DNA of 64,000 nt from an uncultured Ruminiclostridium sp. (lineage in GTDB: Bacteria > Bacillota > Clostridia > Oscillospirales > Ruminococcaceae). The notes beneath the pieces were generated by a model. That model was not told the DNA's origin. It was given only the letters and a program-made list of their open reading frames with translations, and did not search any database. Both the position numbers and the translations under genes were made by a program. Within the stretch, counting starts at the first letter, position 1; every line of letters starts with the position of its first letter. The stretch spans positions 143,793-207,792 of the forward strand of contig CANQED010000003.1 in NCBI GenBank assembly GCA_947594425.1, given 5' to 3'. Shown here one piece after another: positions 1 through 10,800 of the stretch.

Positions 1-2141
1 AGACCCGAGCAACACAAAAATGCGCCGCCGCCGATACTTGTTATACTGTCGGGTATGGTGACTGAAGCAAGTTCTGCGCAGCCCGAAAAAGTGCCTAATC
101 CGATACTTGTCACACCGTCGGGTATTTTTATCGAGGTAAGGCCCGAGCAGTCATAAAAGGCGCCGTCGCCGATACTCGTCACACTTTCGGGGATTGTTAT
201 CGAAGTAAGGCCCGAGCAGCCAAAGAATGCGTCGTATCCTATGCTCGTCACGCTGTCGGGTATTATATATTCGCCCTGCTTGCCCTCGGGACAAGCTATG
301 ACAGCGGTCTTTTCTTTATTAAATAAGACCCCGTCTTTAGATGAGTAATTCGGATTATTCTCATCTACGTTTATTGCGATAAGATTTGGGTTGCCGGTAA
401 ATGCGTTATTTCCTATACTCGTCACACTGTCGGGTATTGTTATCGACGTAAGCCCCGTGCAATAGCTAAACGCCCCGACCCCTATATCCGTCACGGTGTC
501 GGGTATATGTATCGAGGTAAGCCCCGAGCAATGACCGAAAGCGCTGTCTCCTATGCTCGTCACACCGTCGGGTATGGTTATCTGCTCAAGGCTTGTGCAA
601 TCATAAAAGGCATGTGACCCTATGCTCGTCACACTGTCGGGTATTGTTATAGAAGCAAGGTCAGTACATTCATAAAAGGCATACGACCCTATATTCGTCA
701 CGCTGTCGGGCAGAGTAACGGAAGCTAACTTAGTGCACCCTGAAAAAGTGCCTGATTTTATACTTGTCACACTATCGGGAATAGTGATAGAGGTAAGGCT
801 TGTGCAATCACAAAATGCCTCAACTCCTATACTCGTCACACCGTCGGGTATGGTTATCGACGCTAACTTAGAACAGCCCATAAAAGCGCCCCCGCCGATA
901 CTTGTTATACTGTCGGGAATAGCTATAGAGGTAAGGCTTGTGCAATTGCGAAAAGCGTTGTCACCTATACTCGTCACACCGTCGGATATCTTTATAGAGG
1001 TAAGGCTCGTGCAGTCACGAAAAGCCTGATCTCCTATGCTTGTGACACTATCGGGTATAGCTATAGAGGTAAGGCTTGTACAGCCGCGAAAAGCTTTTTC
1101 TCCTATGCTCGTTACACCGTCGGGTATTGTGACAGAGGTAAGGCTCGTGCAATCAGCAAAAGCCAGGTTTCCTATGCTTGTGACACTATCGGGTATAGTG
1201 ACAGAAGTAAGGCTTGTGCAGTCAGAAAAAGCCTCGTTTCCTATGTTTGTCACACTTTCGGGCAGAGTAACAGAAGTAAGACTCGTGCAGCCCGAAAAAG
1301 TGCGCTCTTCAATACTTGTCACACCGTCGGGGATCATAGCAGAAGTAAGCTCGGGGCAAGCGTAAAAGGCGTACCCTCCTATGCTCGTCACGCTGTCGGG
1401 TATTGTGACAAAAGCTAACTTAGCACAGCCCGAAAAAGTTCCTTCTTCTATACTTGTCACACCATTGGGTATCACGACAGAAGTAAGCTCAGAGCAGCGC
1501 GAAAAAGCACCTATTCCTATACTTGTCACGCTGTCGGGTATAGTGATGGAAGATAGCTTAGAGCAGTCCGAAAAAGCGGTTGTCCCGATACTTGTCACAC
1601 CGTCGGGTATGTTGATAGATGTAAGGCTTGTACAGCCCTCAAAAGTACTTTCTTCTATACTTGTCACACCGTCGGGTATAGTGACAGAGACAAGGCTTGT
1701 GCAGTCAAGAAAAGCATCTTTCCCGATACTTGTCACACTGTCGGGTATAGTGACAGAAGTAAGACCCGAGCAATACGCAAAAGCACTTTCTTCTATACTT
1801 GTCACGCCGTCGGGTATAGTGATAGAGACAAGGCTCGTGCAATCAGCAAAAGCCTGGTTTCCTATGCTTGTGACACTATCGGGTATTGTGACAGAAGTAA
1901 GGCTCGTACACCCGGCAAAGGCGCGCGAGTCTATATACGTCACCGTCTTGCCTCCGAGCGTCGACGGTATCTCCAGCTCGGCCGCGCTGCCGGTATAGCC
2001 GGTTATCCACACCGTCCCGTCGCTCATTTCACGGTACTCAAAGTCATCGATTACTTCCGCGCCCGCGCACACTGTTATCGCGCACACCGCGAATAACGCC
2101 GCCGCGATAGAGACAGCTCCTGCGAAAAGCTTCTTCAGCAT
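1..2141 (-). CDS. Secreted BspA-type leucine-rich repeat protein (3' end outside window)
   Basis: The ORF track misses this gene because it has no stop in the window. Reading the minus strand from the ATG at 2141 gives an open frame of about 713 residues to the left edge. Residues 1-28 form a signal peptide (MLKKLF then an Ala/Val-rich core ending CAGA). Next is a short domain with DGTVWITGY, then more than 20 near-identical 23-residue LRR_5 repeats of the type TSVTIPDSVTSIG. They are interrupted once by an insert with NPNYSSKDGVLF, typical of BspA-like Treponema/gut surface proteins. The start has a GGAGGAG ribosome site and a consensus promoter. The plus-strand ORFs at 733-1998 are antisense shadows of the repeats. 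The family is extracellular and often adhesive; the ligand is unknown. The C-terminal anchor, if any, lies outside the window. Confidence 0.9.
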   Translation of the reverse strand, partial: MLKKLFAGAVSIAAALFAVCAITVCAGAEVIDDFEYREMSDGTVWITGYTGSAAELEIPSTLGGKTVTYIDSRAFAGCTSLTSVTIPDSVTSIGNQAFADCTSLVSITIPDGVTSIEESAFAYCSGLTSVTIPDSVTSIGKDAFLDCTSLVSVTIPDGVTSIEESTFEGCTSLTSINIPDGVTSIGTTAFSDCSKLSSITIPDSVTSIGIGAFSRCSELTSVVIPNGVTSIEEGTFSGCAKLAFVTIPDSVTSIGGYAFYACPELTSAMIPDGVTSIEERTFSGCTSLTSVTLPESVTNIGNEAFSDCTSLTSVTIPDSVTSIGNLAFADCTSLTSVTIPDGVTSIGEKAFRGCTSLTSIAIPDSVTSIGDQAFRDCTSLTSIKISDGVTSIGDNAFRNCTSLTSIAIPDSITSIGGGAFMGCSKLASITIPDGVTSIGVEAFCDCTSLTSITIPDSVTSIKSGTFSGCTKLASVTLPDSVTNIGSYAFYECTDLASITIPDSVTSIGSHAFYDCTSLEQITIPDGVTSIGDSAFGHCSGLTSIHIPDTVTDIGVGAFSYCTGLTSITIPDSVTSIGNNAFTGNPNLIAINVDENNPNYSSKDGVLFNKEKTAVIACPEGKQGEYIIPDSVTSIGYDAFFGCSGLTSITIPESVTSIGDGAFYDCSGLTSIKIPDGVTSIGLGTFSGCAELASVTIPDSITSIGGGAFLCCSG

Positions 2142-2187
2142 AATAATAACTCCTCCGTTCTGCCGCTATGCGGCAAGTATTGTATTT

Positions 2188-2216
2188 AGTATAGCATAAC
2201 TTACTAAAGTTGTCAA
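2188..2216 (-). promoter_or_regulatory. Sigma-A promoter of the LRR gene
   Basis: On the minus strand TTGACA (2216-2211) is followed by a 17-base spacer and TATACT (2193-2188). The expected start is about 40 bases upstream of the ATG at 2141, leaving room for the GGAGGAG site. Confidence 0.85.
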
Positions 2217-2240
2217 TAGATATACAAGACAAATTATAAT

Positions 2241-2283
2241 TTAATAATAAAAACAAACCGTGGATCGAATTCGACCCACGGTT
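2241..2283 (-). terminator. Rho-independent terminator after the LRR-Fn3 gene
   Basis: On the minus strand AACCGTGG pairs with CCACGGTT around a loop containing the palindrome TCGAATTCGA. A TGTTTTTATT tract follows. It lies 20 bases after the stop of the LRR-Fn3 gene and just upstream of the next promoter, so it separates two tandem surface-protein genes. Confidence 0.8.
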
Positions 2284-2303
2284 GAGCTGTATTTAAGGCT
2301 TCC

Positions 2304-4313
2304 TTATTTCGTCTTTACGGTTATCGTCTTATATCCGCTGTACAATGCGGTCTTGCCGCTCATTTTGTACGCCTTAACGCGGAAAGTATACAAGGTGCCC
2401 GCCTTAAGCTTAGACTTCTTAAACTCGACAGTCGAGTTCTTGGTTATCTTGCCGACACGCACCCACTTGCCGCCGCTCTTCATTTCGATTATATACCCGT
2501 CGGCACTGGTATTCTTCGCCCACGCTATACGGAGCGCGTCAGCCGCACGACCTTTAAGCTTTAAACCGCTCACTGCGGAGGGATTGGTGCGCGCGGATAT
2601 TGTCGTATACCCGCTGTATAGGGCGGTCTTTCCGCTCATCTTGTATGCCTTAATGCGGAAGCTGTACACCGTACCGATCTTTAGCCCCGATTTTCTGAAC
2701 TCGACGGTGGTATTCTTAGTTATCTTGCCGACACGCGTCCAAGAATTGCCGCTTTTCATCTCGATTATGTAGCCGTCGGCGGAAGTATTCTTATTCCACG
2801 CGAGGCGAACTGCCGTAGTATTGGCGGCTTTGAGCTTAAGCCCCGATACTGCGGAGGGATAAGTGCGCGCAGATATCGTCTTGGCCGCGCCATATAGGGC
2901 GGTCTTGCCATACATCTTGTATGCCTTTATTCTAAAGGTATATGCTGTGCCCGCCTTTAGCCCCGTCTTTTTAAACGAGGTAAATGAATTGCTGCTTACG
3001 ACCTTGCCGACGCGCGTCCAGGTGTTGCCGTCTTTCATCTCGATAATGTACCCGTCGGGTTTGCGGTCTTTTCTGTTCCACCAAGAAAAGCTGAGCGAGC
3101 TGCTTGTACGCTCGTCGAGCTTAAGCTCCGTCACGGCTAAGGGGTTTGTATTGACGGTTATGGTCTTTCTTACGGTAGTGCTTAAGCCGTCGGCATTTTT
3201 CTTATAGGCGGTTATGCCGAACGTGTACTCCACCGACCACCAAAGGTCGCCTATGCGGTACTCGGTAGCAGAGCCGTCTGTTATATCGGCTGTAGTGTAC
3301 CAGCGGTCGCCGACCTTGTTCTCTATAATATACCCGTCGGCGTCGGCGTATTTATCCCAAGCAAGCCGCACGGCCGAGTCAGAACGCGCCTTGACCTTAA
3401 GCCCCGTAAGCGTCGGCATTGCTGTCCTCTCCGAGATATACAGATTGCCGCTGTAACGTAATACGTTGTCTATTGTCGCATAAGAGAAGATACGGAAATT
3501 ATAAGCGGTATCGACCTTAAGTCCCGACACGCGATATTCTCCCACAGACGGGTCGGTTATCTTTTTAATGCGGACCCACTTGCCGTCTATCTCCTGCTCG
3601 ATTATATAGCCGTCGGCGTTGGGATTTACTCCCCACACTAAGCGCAGAGCGTTAGTCGCGCGAACGGTGGGCTCGGTCCTCCATACCGTGAATGTAAGAT
3701 AGTTAAAATTTTTGGGATTGTCAAGCTCGGTGTTGCTCAGATGATCTATGCTGATATCCATATACTCCGAATAAGTGCCCGCAAAATAGACATAATCTAT
3801 CTCGCTTTGGTAAAAAGCATAGCACCCGATATATTCTAACGAGCTTGTCAGCCATACCTTTTTGATATTGCCGCTGAAAAACGCGCCCTCGCCGATATAG
3901 GTAACGCAGCGCGGTATATTTATTTCGGTCAAATTGCCGCAATATGCAAAGGTATAGTTTCCTATGGTCTCGGCGCTTATCGGAAGCTTGACCTCGCTAA
4001 GCTGTGAACACCTAGCAAAAGCCTCGTTTCCTATGCTTATCACGCCCTCGGGTATTGTGACCGAGGTTATCGAAGACTTATTCTGAAAAGCCCTGTCGCC
4101 TATGCTCGTTACATTTTTGCCGTCAATAACCGAGGGGATAACAAGCTTTGTATCGTACCCGTTATACCCGGTTATCTTGACCGTGCCGTCGGCTAAAACG
4201 TCATATCTGTAATCCCCGCTCGTTGCTGCGCCCGCCGATACGCTTACGGCAATACACGCGAGCAGCGCCGCCGCGAGAGCCGTAAGAGCCGTGAATATCT
4301 TCTTAATGCTCAT
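2304..4313 (-). CDS. Secreted LRR protein with five fibronectin type III repeats
   Basis: The protein has about 669 residues. The track starts at 4328, but the ATG at 4313 (MSIKKIF) is better: the GGAGG site lies between the two starts, 6 bases before 4313. A signal peptide ends near SVSAGA. It is followed by the same DGTVKITGY module as the upstream LRR protein, then about five BspA-type repeats (SIGNEAFARCSQL). From about residue 210 to the end come five Fn3-like repeats, each with LRLAW-type and ADGYIIE motifs. The C-terminus ends in the fifth Fn3 repeat; no LPXTG signal, membrane helix or dockerin is visible, so it is probably released or held non-covalently. It shares promoter style and N-terminal design with its neighbour, suggesting paralogues. 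The ligand is unknown. Confidence 0.88.
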   Translation of the reverse strand: MSIKKIFTALTALAAALLACIAVSVSAGAATSGDYRYDVLADGTVKITGYNGYDTKLVIPSVIDGKNVTSIGDRAFQNKSSITSVTIPEGVISIGNEAFARCSQLSEVKLPISAETIGNYTFAYCGNLTEINIPRCVTYIGEGAFFSGNIKKVWLTSSLEYIGCYAFYQSEIDYVYFAGTYSEYMDISIDHLSNTELDNPKNFNYLTFTVWRTEPTVRATNALRLVWGVNPNADGYIIEQEIDGKWVRIKKITDPSVGEYRVSGLKVDTAYNFRIFSYATIDNVLRYSGNLYISERTAMPTLTGLKVKARSDSAVRLAWDKYADADGYIIENKVGDRWYTTADITDGSATEYRIGDLWWSVEYTFGITAYKKNADGLSTTVRKTITVNTNPLAVTELKLDERTSSSLSFSWWNRKDRKPDGYIIEMKDGNTWTRVGKVVSSNSFTSFKKTGLKAGTAYTFRIKAYKMYGKTALYGAAKTISARTYPSAVSGLKLKAANTTAVRLAWNKNTSADGYIIEMKSGNSWTRVGKITKNTTVEFRKSGLKIGTVYSFRIKAYKMSGKTALYSGYTTISARTNPSAVSGLKLKGRAADALRIAWAKNTSADGYIIEMKSGGKWVRVGKITKNSTVEFKKSKLKAGTLYTFRVKAYKMSGKTALYSGYKTITVKTK

Positions 4314-4341
4314 AGCACACCTCCGCATTATTCTTAAATAA

Positions 4342-4371
4342 ATAATATCACACCTTGCCGCGCATTGTCAA
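4342..4371 (-). promoter_or_regulatory. Sigma-A promoter of the LRR-Fn3 gene
   Basis: Minus strand TTGACA (4371-4366), 18-base spacer, TATTAT (4347-4342). As in the other LRR promoter, the -35 box is preceded by TCTA. Confidence 0.75.
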
Positions 4372-4437
4372 TAGAAAACGCGGAGTATTTGCAAATGTAA
4401 AAAGGCAAAGAAAAATCGTATTTTTGGGTCATGGTAC

Positions 4438-4466
4438 TGGAAAAAGTACAGAGAATGTGATAGAAT
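4438..4466 (+). promoter_or_regulatory. Probable extended -10 promoter of addBA
   Basis: TAGAAT at 4461-4466 is preceded by TGA, an extended -10. The -35 region (TGGAAA) is weak. It lies 37 bases upstream of the addB ATG, which has an AAAGGGGC ribosome site. Confidence 0.45.
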
Positions 4467-4503
4467 ATATACAGAATTATTAATCGGCAGAAAGGGGCAG
4501 GCT

Positions 4504-7500
4504 ATGATAACCTTGCTTTTGGGACAATCGGGCGGAGGAAAGAGCCGCGAGATATATAAGCGGCTGTCCGCGGCAAGCGGCGACGCGCTGTTTTTCGTGC
4601 CCGATCAATTTATGTTTGAAGCGGAAAAGAAGATATGCGAGATGTCGGGCGGCAGGGCGACTAATATCAAGGTCGCGGGCTTTTCTTCTTTATCCGAGGA
4701 GATACTTAAAAAATACGCGCCGCGCAAGACCTACGCGGACAACTCCGCAAAGCTGATAATCATGATGCGGGTACTGCGCGCGCTCAGCGGCACGCTTAAA
4801 TATTACACCATTGATACTGTCGGTAAAAAGGGCTTTGCCGAGCTTATGCTTGACACATTAGGCAGGTTGAAGAGCGCGGGGGTCACCCCCGAGCGGCTGG
4901 ATGATTTTGCCCCTAAGACAGATGAAGCAGATCTGACCGAGCTCGGCGACAAGCTGAACGACCTGTCGACGATATATCGGCTGTACAATAAGCAGCTTAC
5001 GCAAATATACGACGACAGGCAGGACAATCTGCTGCTCGCCGCTAAAGAGGCTATGGCGCACGGCTGGTTTACGGGGTATGAGATATTTATTGACGGCTTT
5101 GATGATTTTACGGGGTCGCAGCTCGAATTTTTACGGGTCGCGGTGACTGCCTCGCGCGGCTGTACGGCGGCGTTTACTACCTGTAAGGACGACAAGCAGG
5201 ACTGCTTTTATAAGGTAAACGCGGCGCGCCGCGAATTTGAGCGTATGGCGGCGAATAACGCAGAAGAACTGCGCGAAGAGTGGTACGACGAGCCTACGCG
5301 ATATGTATCTAAAGAGATAAAGTACCTGCGGGAAAGGCTCTTTTCAGAAAAGCCCGCAGCGAGAAAGCCGAGCGCTAACGGCGATATAAAGCTATTTACC
5401 GCGCCCGACACAGACAGCGAGGCGGATTTTATCGCGGCGAGCATCAAAAAGCTTATGCGCGAGGGGTATCGCTGCTCCGAGATCGCTGTACTGTGCACCG
5501 TCCCCGAGAAGTACCTCGAAACGATAAAAAGCGCGTTTTTGCGCTATGACATACCGCTCTTTGCGGATATCCCCGAGAGGATGAGCGACAAGCCGCTTAT
5601 TCGCGCGATATGCGCGTTGCTTGCGGCGGCGGACGACCCCGTGGGAGAAAAGGTCGTGCGCTTCTTAAAAAGCGGGTTCGTGCGCTTTCTTGACGAAAGC
5701 GGCAAGAGCCGACCGGTTTCTTTAGCCGAGATAAACGACATAGACAGGATAATGAAGTCCCGCGCCATGGAAAAGTACCTGTGGACGCGCCCCTTTTCGC
5801 GGTGCAAAATGCCGTATGAACAGCGCGCCGAAGAATTGAGAGAAAAGACCGTGACCCTGCTGTTAAAGCTTAAAGCGGCGCTCGACGGCTGTGCAGACGG
5901 CAGGCAAATGACCGAGCGGCTGACCGACTTTTTATTTGACGATATGGACATCTCAGCGGCAATACAGGGAAAATGTCAGGACCGCGGCACCGAGGCGCTC
6001 TTATACGACAAGGCGCTGACCGACGAATACAACGCGCTATGGGAAATGACCTCAAAGCTGCTCTCCTGCCTGTGGGAGACCACCGAGGGCGTAAGTATGA
6101 GCATAGCCGAGTACGCCTCGACGTTCGCGCTGTGCGCAAAGCAGCTGACGCTTTCGCTCCCTCCGCAGGTGCTCGACAGCGTGATATTCGGCGACCCGTC
6201 GAGGACGCGCACCGCAGGCGCGCGGGCGGTATTCGTTATCGGCGCGCAGGACGGCGCTTTCCCAAAATACGAGCAAGACGACGCGGGGCTCTTTACCGAT
6301 AAAGAAAACGCGCTGCTGTTAAGCGGGGATATAAAGCTCACCCGCGACAGCGAGACCGCCTATTCATCCGCCCTGCTTGCGGCATATAAGGCGCTGACCT
6401 TGCCAAAAGAGCGGCTCACCGTCACCCGCACCGGCACGGTCGGCGAGAGCTGTGAGGTGTTTGAGCTGATATGCGGCATGTTTGACAATATGACGGTAAA
6501 TCAGACCGCGACGCTTAGCGCGGAATACTTTTGCGAGAGTATAGGCTCTGCGAGGACGGCGGCGGCGCGCGCTAAGATAAACGACCCCGCCTTTAGCGAG
6601 ACGGTGAGCCTTGCGCTGAAAAAAGCGGGCGACGATATTTTCCCGCCGCTTATCGAGCGGGCGTACGACGGTATGTCCGAGAGCTCTTACATACACGACG
6701 CGGGCAAGGCCGCCCCGCTTATCTTTAACAGAAATATGCTCTCCCCGACGGGGATAAAGCTGCTCAACTCCTGCCGATTTGCCTACTTTATAAAATACGG
6801 GCTTAAGATAAGCGAGGACAAGCGCGCTAAGATGACCCCAGCGGGCTTTGGCGATATAGTGCATTTTGTACTCAGCGGGTGCTTTGACAGGCTGTATTCG
6901 GGCGGCAAGCCCGATAAGCTCGACGAGAGCGATATATCCGCACTAGTAGACGATATGCTTAACAAATTTATCGAGCAAAAGCTGCCTCCCGAAATATCCG
7001 CGCGATATGCGGCGCTATGCCGAGGGGTAAAGCCGCTTTGCGTTATGATGATAGGGTATATGACGAGCGAGCTTAAAAAGAGCGAGTTTCGCCCGACGTA
7101 TTTTGAGCTTTCGCTGAAAAATAAAAGGACGCTGTCGGACGGGCTTAAGGTAGAGCCGTTTATAATGAAAGTGCCGCTAACCGACGGGACGGTGCAAGAG
7201 GTCGGGATATACGGCACGGTGGACAGGATAGACCTAGCCGACGCAGATGACGGCAAAAAGTGGATACGCGTGATAGATTATAAGACGGGCGAGCAGGATA
7301 TGTCACTTAAAAAAGTATACTACGGGCTGGATCTGCAGCTGCTGCTGTATCTGTTTACCCTGTGCGCAAACAATACCGAGCTAATGCCCTCGGCGGCTAA
7401 TTACTACCCCGCTGGCGCGTCGCCCTTTAAAGAGGCGGAGAGCGAGCCGAGCGAGGACGATATGCGAGATCTGTGGCTGGACGAGCACAGCGAAAAGGGC

Positions 7501-7854
7501 ATAACGGTGGCAAATTCCCTCAGTGACCGCGAAAAGCCGCTTTATGACGCAATAAAAGAGCCCTATAAGGGGAAAGCCCGCGCCAACTATTACCGCTCGA
7601 CCGTCGTCGACAATGAGGCGCTAAGCCTGATAAAAGAGCGGGTCTGCGACGTGATACGCGACAATGTCAAGCTGATAAACGGCGGCGACGTAAGCGCGGT
7701 TTTGATAAAAGAAAAAGACAAGGCGCTGTCCTGCAAATATTGCGAATACTCGCACATCTGCGGCAGACAGCCCGATATAAGCGCGGCGATAAAGGATATA
7801 TACAGTGATGACGCGTATGATTTTGAACAAAAGATAAAGGGGGAGAGCGAATGA
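4504..7854 (+). CDS. addB: ATP-dependent helicase/nuclease subunit B
   Basis: AddB (1116 aa) forms with AddA the Gram-positive counterpart of RecBCD, which resects double-strand breaks in the cytoplasm for RecA and degrades linear foreign DNA. The N-terminus has a Walker A-like GQSGGGKS. The C-terminal RecB-type nuclease shows VIDYKTGEQ and LQLLLYL. The [4Fe-4S] cysteines are the early LNSCRFAYF and the late CKYCEYSHIC cluster. The length is near the usual 1100-1160. The stop overlaps the addA start by ATGA, so translation is coupled. Confidence 0.96.
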   Translation: MITLLLGQSGGGKSREIYKRLSAASGDALFFVPDQFMFEAEKKICEMSGGRATNIKVAGFSSLSEEILKKYAPRKTYADNSAKLIIMMRVLRALSGTLKYYTIDTVGKKGFAELMLDTLGRLKSAGVTPERLDDFAPKTDEADLTELGDKLNDLSTIYRLYNKQLTQIYDDRQDNLLLAAKEAMAHGWFTGYEIFIDGFDDFTGSQLEFLRVAVTASRGCTAAFTTCKDDKQDCFYKVNAARREFERMAANNAEELREEWYDEPTRYVSKEIKYLRERLFSEKPAARKPSANGDIKLFTAPDTDSEADFIAASIKKLMREGYRCSEIAVLCTVPEKYLETIKSAFLRYDIPLFADIPERMSDKPLIRAICALLAAADDPVGEKVVRFLKSGFVRFLDESGKSRPVSLAEINDIDRIMKSRAMEKYLWTRPFSRCKMPYEQRAEELREKTVTLLLKLKAALDGCADGRQMTERLTDFLFDDMDISAAIQGKCQDRGTEALLYDKALTDEYNALWEMTSKLLSCLWETTEGVSMSIAEYASTFALCAKQLTLSLPPQVLDSVIFGDPSRTRTAGARAVFVIGAQDGAFPKYEQDDAGLFTDKENALLLSGDIKLTRDSETAYSSALLAAYKALTLPKERLTVTRTGTVGESCEVFELICGMFDNMTVNQTATLSAEYFCESIGSARTAAARAKINDPAFSETVSLALKKAGDDIFPPLIERAYDGMSESSYIHDAGKAAPLIFNRNMLSPTGIKLLNSCRFAYFIKYGLKISEDKRAKMTPAGFGDIVHFVLSGCFDRLYSGGKPDKLDESDISALVDDMLNKFIEQKLPPEISARYAALCRGVKPLCVMMIGYMTSELKKSEFRPTYFELSLKNKRTLSDGLKVEPFIMKVPLTDGTVQEVGIYGTVDRIDLADADDGKKWIRVIDYKTGEQDMSLKKVYYGLDLQLLLYLFTLCANNTELMPSAANYYPAGASPFKEAESEPSEDDMRDLWLDEHSEKGITVANSLSDREKPLYDAIKEPYKGKARANYYRSTVVDNEALSLIKERVCDVIRDNVKLINGGDVSAVLIKEKDKALSCKYCEYSHICGRQPDISAAIKDIYSDDAYDFEQKIKGESE

Positions 7855-10800
7855 GCAATGTAAAGTGGACGGACGAACAGGCGGCGGCTCTCGACCATAA
7901 GGACGGCGGCGCGATAGTTTCCGCCTCGGCGGGCAGCGGAAAGACCGCCGTGCTCGTCGAGCGGGTGCTTAGGCTGCTTATAAGCGGACAGGCTCAGCCG
8001 TCGGGGCTTGCGGTGGTGACCTTTACCGAAAAGGCGGCGCAAGAGCTAAAGTACAGGCTGATATTAAAGCTTAAGGAGCAGATAAACCTGCGCCCGCAGG
8101 ATGCGCAGCTGCTGCGCAGGAGAGCCGCCGAGCTGCACAACGCGAGAATATCCACCATAAGCTCGTTTTGCATACGGCTGCTTAGAGAATACTCCGACCT
8201 TACCGAGCTCTCTCCCGGGTTTACGATAATGGACGAGAACCGCGCGGATATTATGAAGGGCGCGGTGCTCGACGGGCTGCTTGAAGAATTTTACTCCACA
8301 GCAGACCAAAATACCTTAGACCTTGTCGGCGAGTATTTTATAAGAAAGGACGACAGGACGCTGTATGAGCTGATATCTAAAGCTTATTCTTTTTGCGTCA
8401 ATATGCCCGACTATGAAAAATGGCTCGATATTTGCGAATACGGTTTTTCGGACACGGTCAAAAAGAATATCGCCGAGGCCGCCGCAAATAAAGCGGACGA
8501 GGCGTTGTCCCACTATGAGATAATGAAAGCGCTTTTGCCCGAGCAGTCGGATAAGCAGCAGAAATATTTTGATAAGCTCGAAAGCAGCAAGGCGCTCGCC
8601 GTAACGCGGCTTAAAGAGAGCGGCGGCGTCATTTCCGAGGAAATAAGCGCGCTTTTCTCGACAAGAATAAACCGCGTAAACGACTGCGGCGGAGAATACG
8701 CGGCGGCGCGGGACAGATTTTTAGAGCTAGGCGAATTAGCCTTAAGCCTTGCGAAAACGGCAAAGAACGCGGACGTTGACACCGAGCGCTATCAACCCGT
8801 TCAGACGCTTACGGTGGGGCTTGTGAGAGAATTTATCTCCCGCTATAACGCCGAAAAGCGCGCGCAGAATGTCGCGGACTTTGCCGACGCGGAGCAGCAG
8901 CTTTATCACCTGCTGGTAAACCACCCCGAGGTAAAAGAAAAGATAGGGCTGCAATACATAATAGTGGACGAGTTTCAGGACAGCAACGAGATACAGTACG
9001 AGATATTCAAGCGCCTGTCCGACAACGAGAATAACCTGTACTTCGTCGGGGATATAAAGCAGTCCATATACGCCTTTAGAGGGGCGCAGCCCGAGGTGTT
9101 CGCAAGGATATGCCGTGATAAGCGCTATACGCTCTATCCGCTCAACGCTAACTTTCGCAGCAGGCAAAACGTGATAGACGGCGTAAACGCGATATTCGAC
9201 CGCATAATGACCGTAAAAAACGGCGGTGCGGACTATCGCAATACCTCTCGGCTGGTATGCTCGCGCTCGGACGGATGCGGCGGGGACGATATGACCGAGA
9301 TAATAAGCGTACTAACGACCGACGACTGCGACACTCACACAGCCGAGGCCGACTATGTCGCAATGCGCATACGCGATATGATAGACAGCGGGTATAAGGT
9401 AAAGGGCAGACCCTGCCGCGAGGGCGACTTTGCGGTGCTTATGCGCGCAAAGGACAGAGCGGATATATTCGCCGACGCTATGAAAAGGCACGGGCTGAGC
9501 TGTGAGATGAGCACGGGCGGCGGCTTTTTTGACAGCCCCGAGATAAGGTTTATGACCGCGTTTTTGACGATACTCGACGACCCGTACAGCGACAGTGAGC
9601 TTGTCACGCTGATGATGTCGCCGATATACGGCTTTAACGCCGAGGATATGGCGAGGATAAGGACGGGCACCTGCGGGGTGACGGATATATCCGCGCTTAG
9701 AGCCGACTGTGGCGAAGAGCTCTCCCGCTATTCGGCCGCATACGGCGAAAAGCCGCTGTACTCCTGCCTTATAGACGCGGCAAAGCGCGGCTTTAGTCCC
9801 GACCCGGACAGCTATCCCGCCCTATATGCGGCAAAAATGTCGGGCAAGTACGGCATAACGGACGGCGGCGATAAAAAGTGCGCGGCGCTGCTCGCCGAGC
9901 TAAAGCGGCTGAGAGGCTTTATGGAGGGGAGCACGACCTCGGCGCTGATACAAAAGATATACGACTCGACCAACGCCAAGGAGCTATTGCTTATATGCCC
10001 CGACCCCGCCGCCCGCGCCGCTAATCTCAGGACGTTTTTATCCTTAGCTAAGAGCAGCGACGAATACGGCGGACTGCCCTCGGACTTTTTAAAGACGCTG
10101 TCCGACACCGCGGAGCACGGGGCTAAGATAAAAAGCGAGCTCTCCCCCGCCGAGAGCGGAATAAAGCTTATGACCGTGCACGGCTCAAAGGGTCTGCAAT
10201 TTCCTATCTGCTTTATATCCTGCTGCGAAAAGCAATTTAATATCAGCGACGAGAAAAATCAATTTATATTAAGCGCGCGGTACGGCATATCCGGAAAGCT
10301 TGTCGACCGCAAGCATATGCTCAGCCGCCCCACCCCCGCCTATACTCTCGCAAAGCAGGAGAGCTTTGACAAGCTGTTCAGTGAAGAAATACGGCTGCTG
10401 TACGTCGCGGCGACCCGCGCGGAGGAAAAGCTTATCTTCACCGCCTCGGCGGGCAGAGTATACAATAATTCTTACCTCGGAAGGCTTAAGGCGGCGGCAG
10501 AGCTCGACCGAGCCGAATTACCCAAGGGCTACACTGCGGGCGACGTGCTGTGCTTTGATAAAAAAGTGAAATACTCACAAATTATCCATTCGTATTCGCT
10601 GACGGCGGCATATGATACCGCCGGCGCTCCCGCTATAGACCGAGATACCGCAGACCGCATAGCCGCGCAGATGACCACCCCCTACCCCGCCGCGCCATTA
10701 AGCCGTATGGCGGCGAAATTTTCCGCCACCGAGCTTGTCCGCAACCGCAGGATAACCCGCGGCAGCACCGAGCACTGCGACCTGTATATCTCGCGCCCTA

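Noticed and set aside
733-1998. Three plus-strand ORFs with ILVTPSGIV repeats
   Set aside because: They are antisense shadows of the minus-strand LRR gene, which has a signal peptide, ribosome site and consensus promoter.
1-2000. CRISPR-like array
   Set aside because: The 69-base periodicity is protein-coding LRR repeats without spacers, and no cas genes are present.
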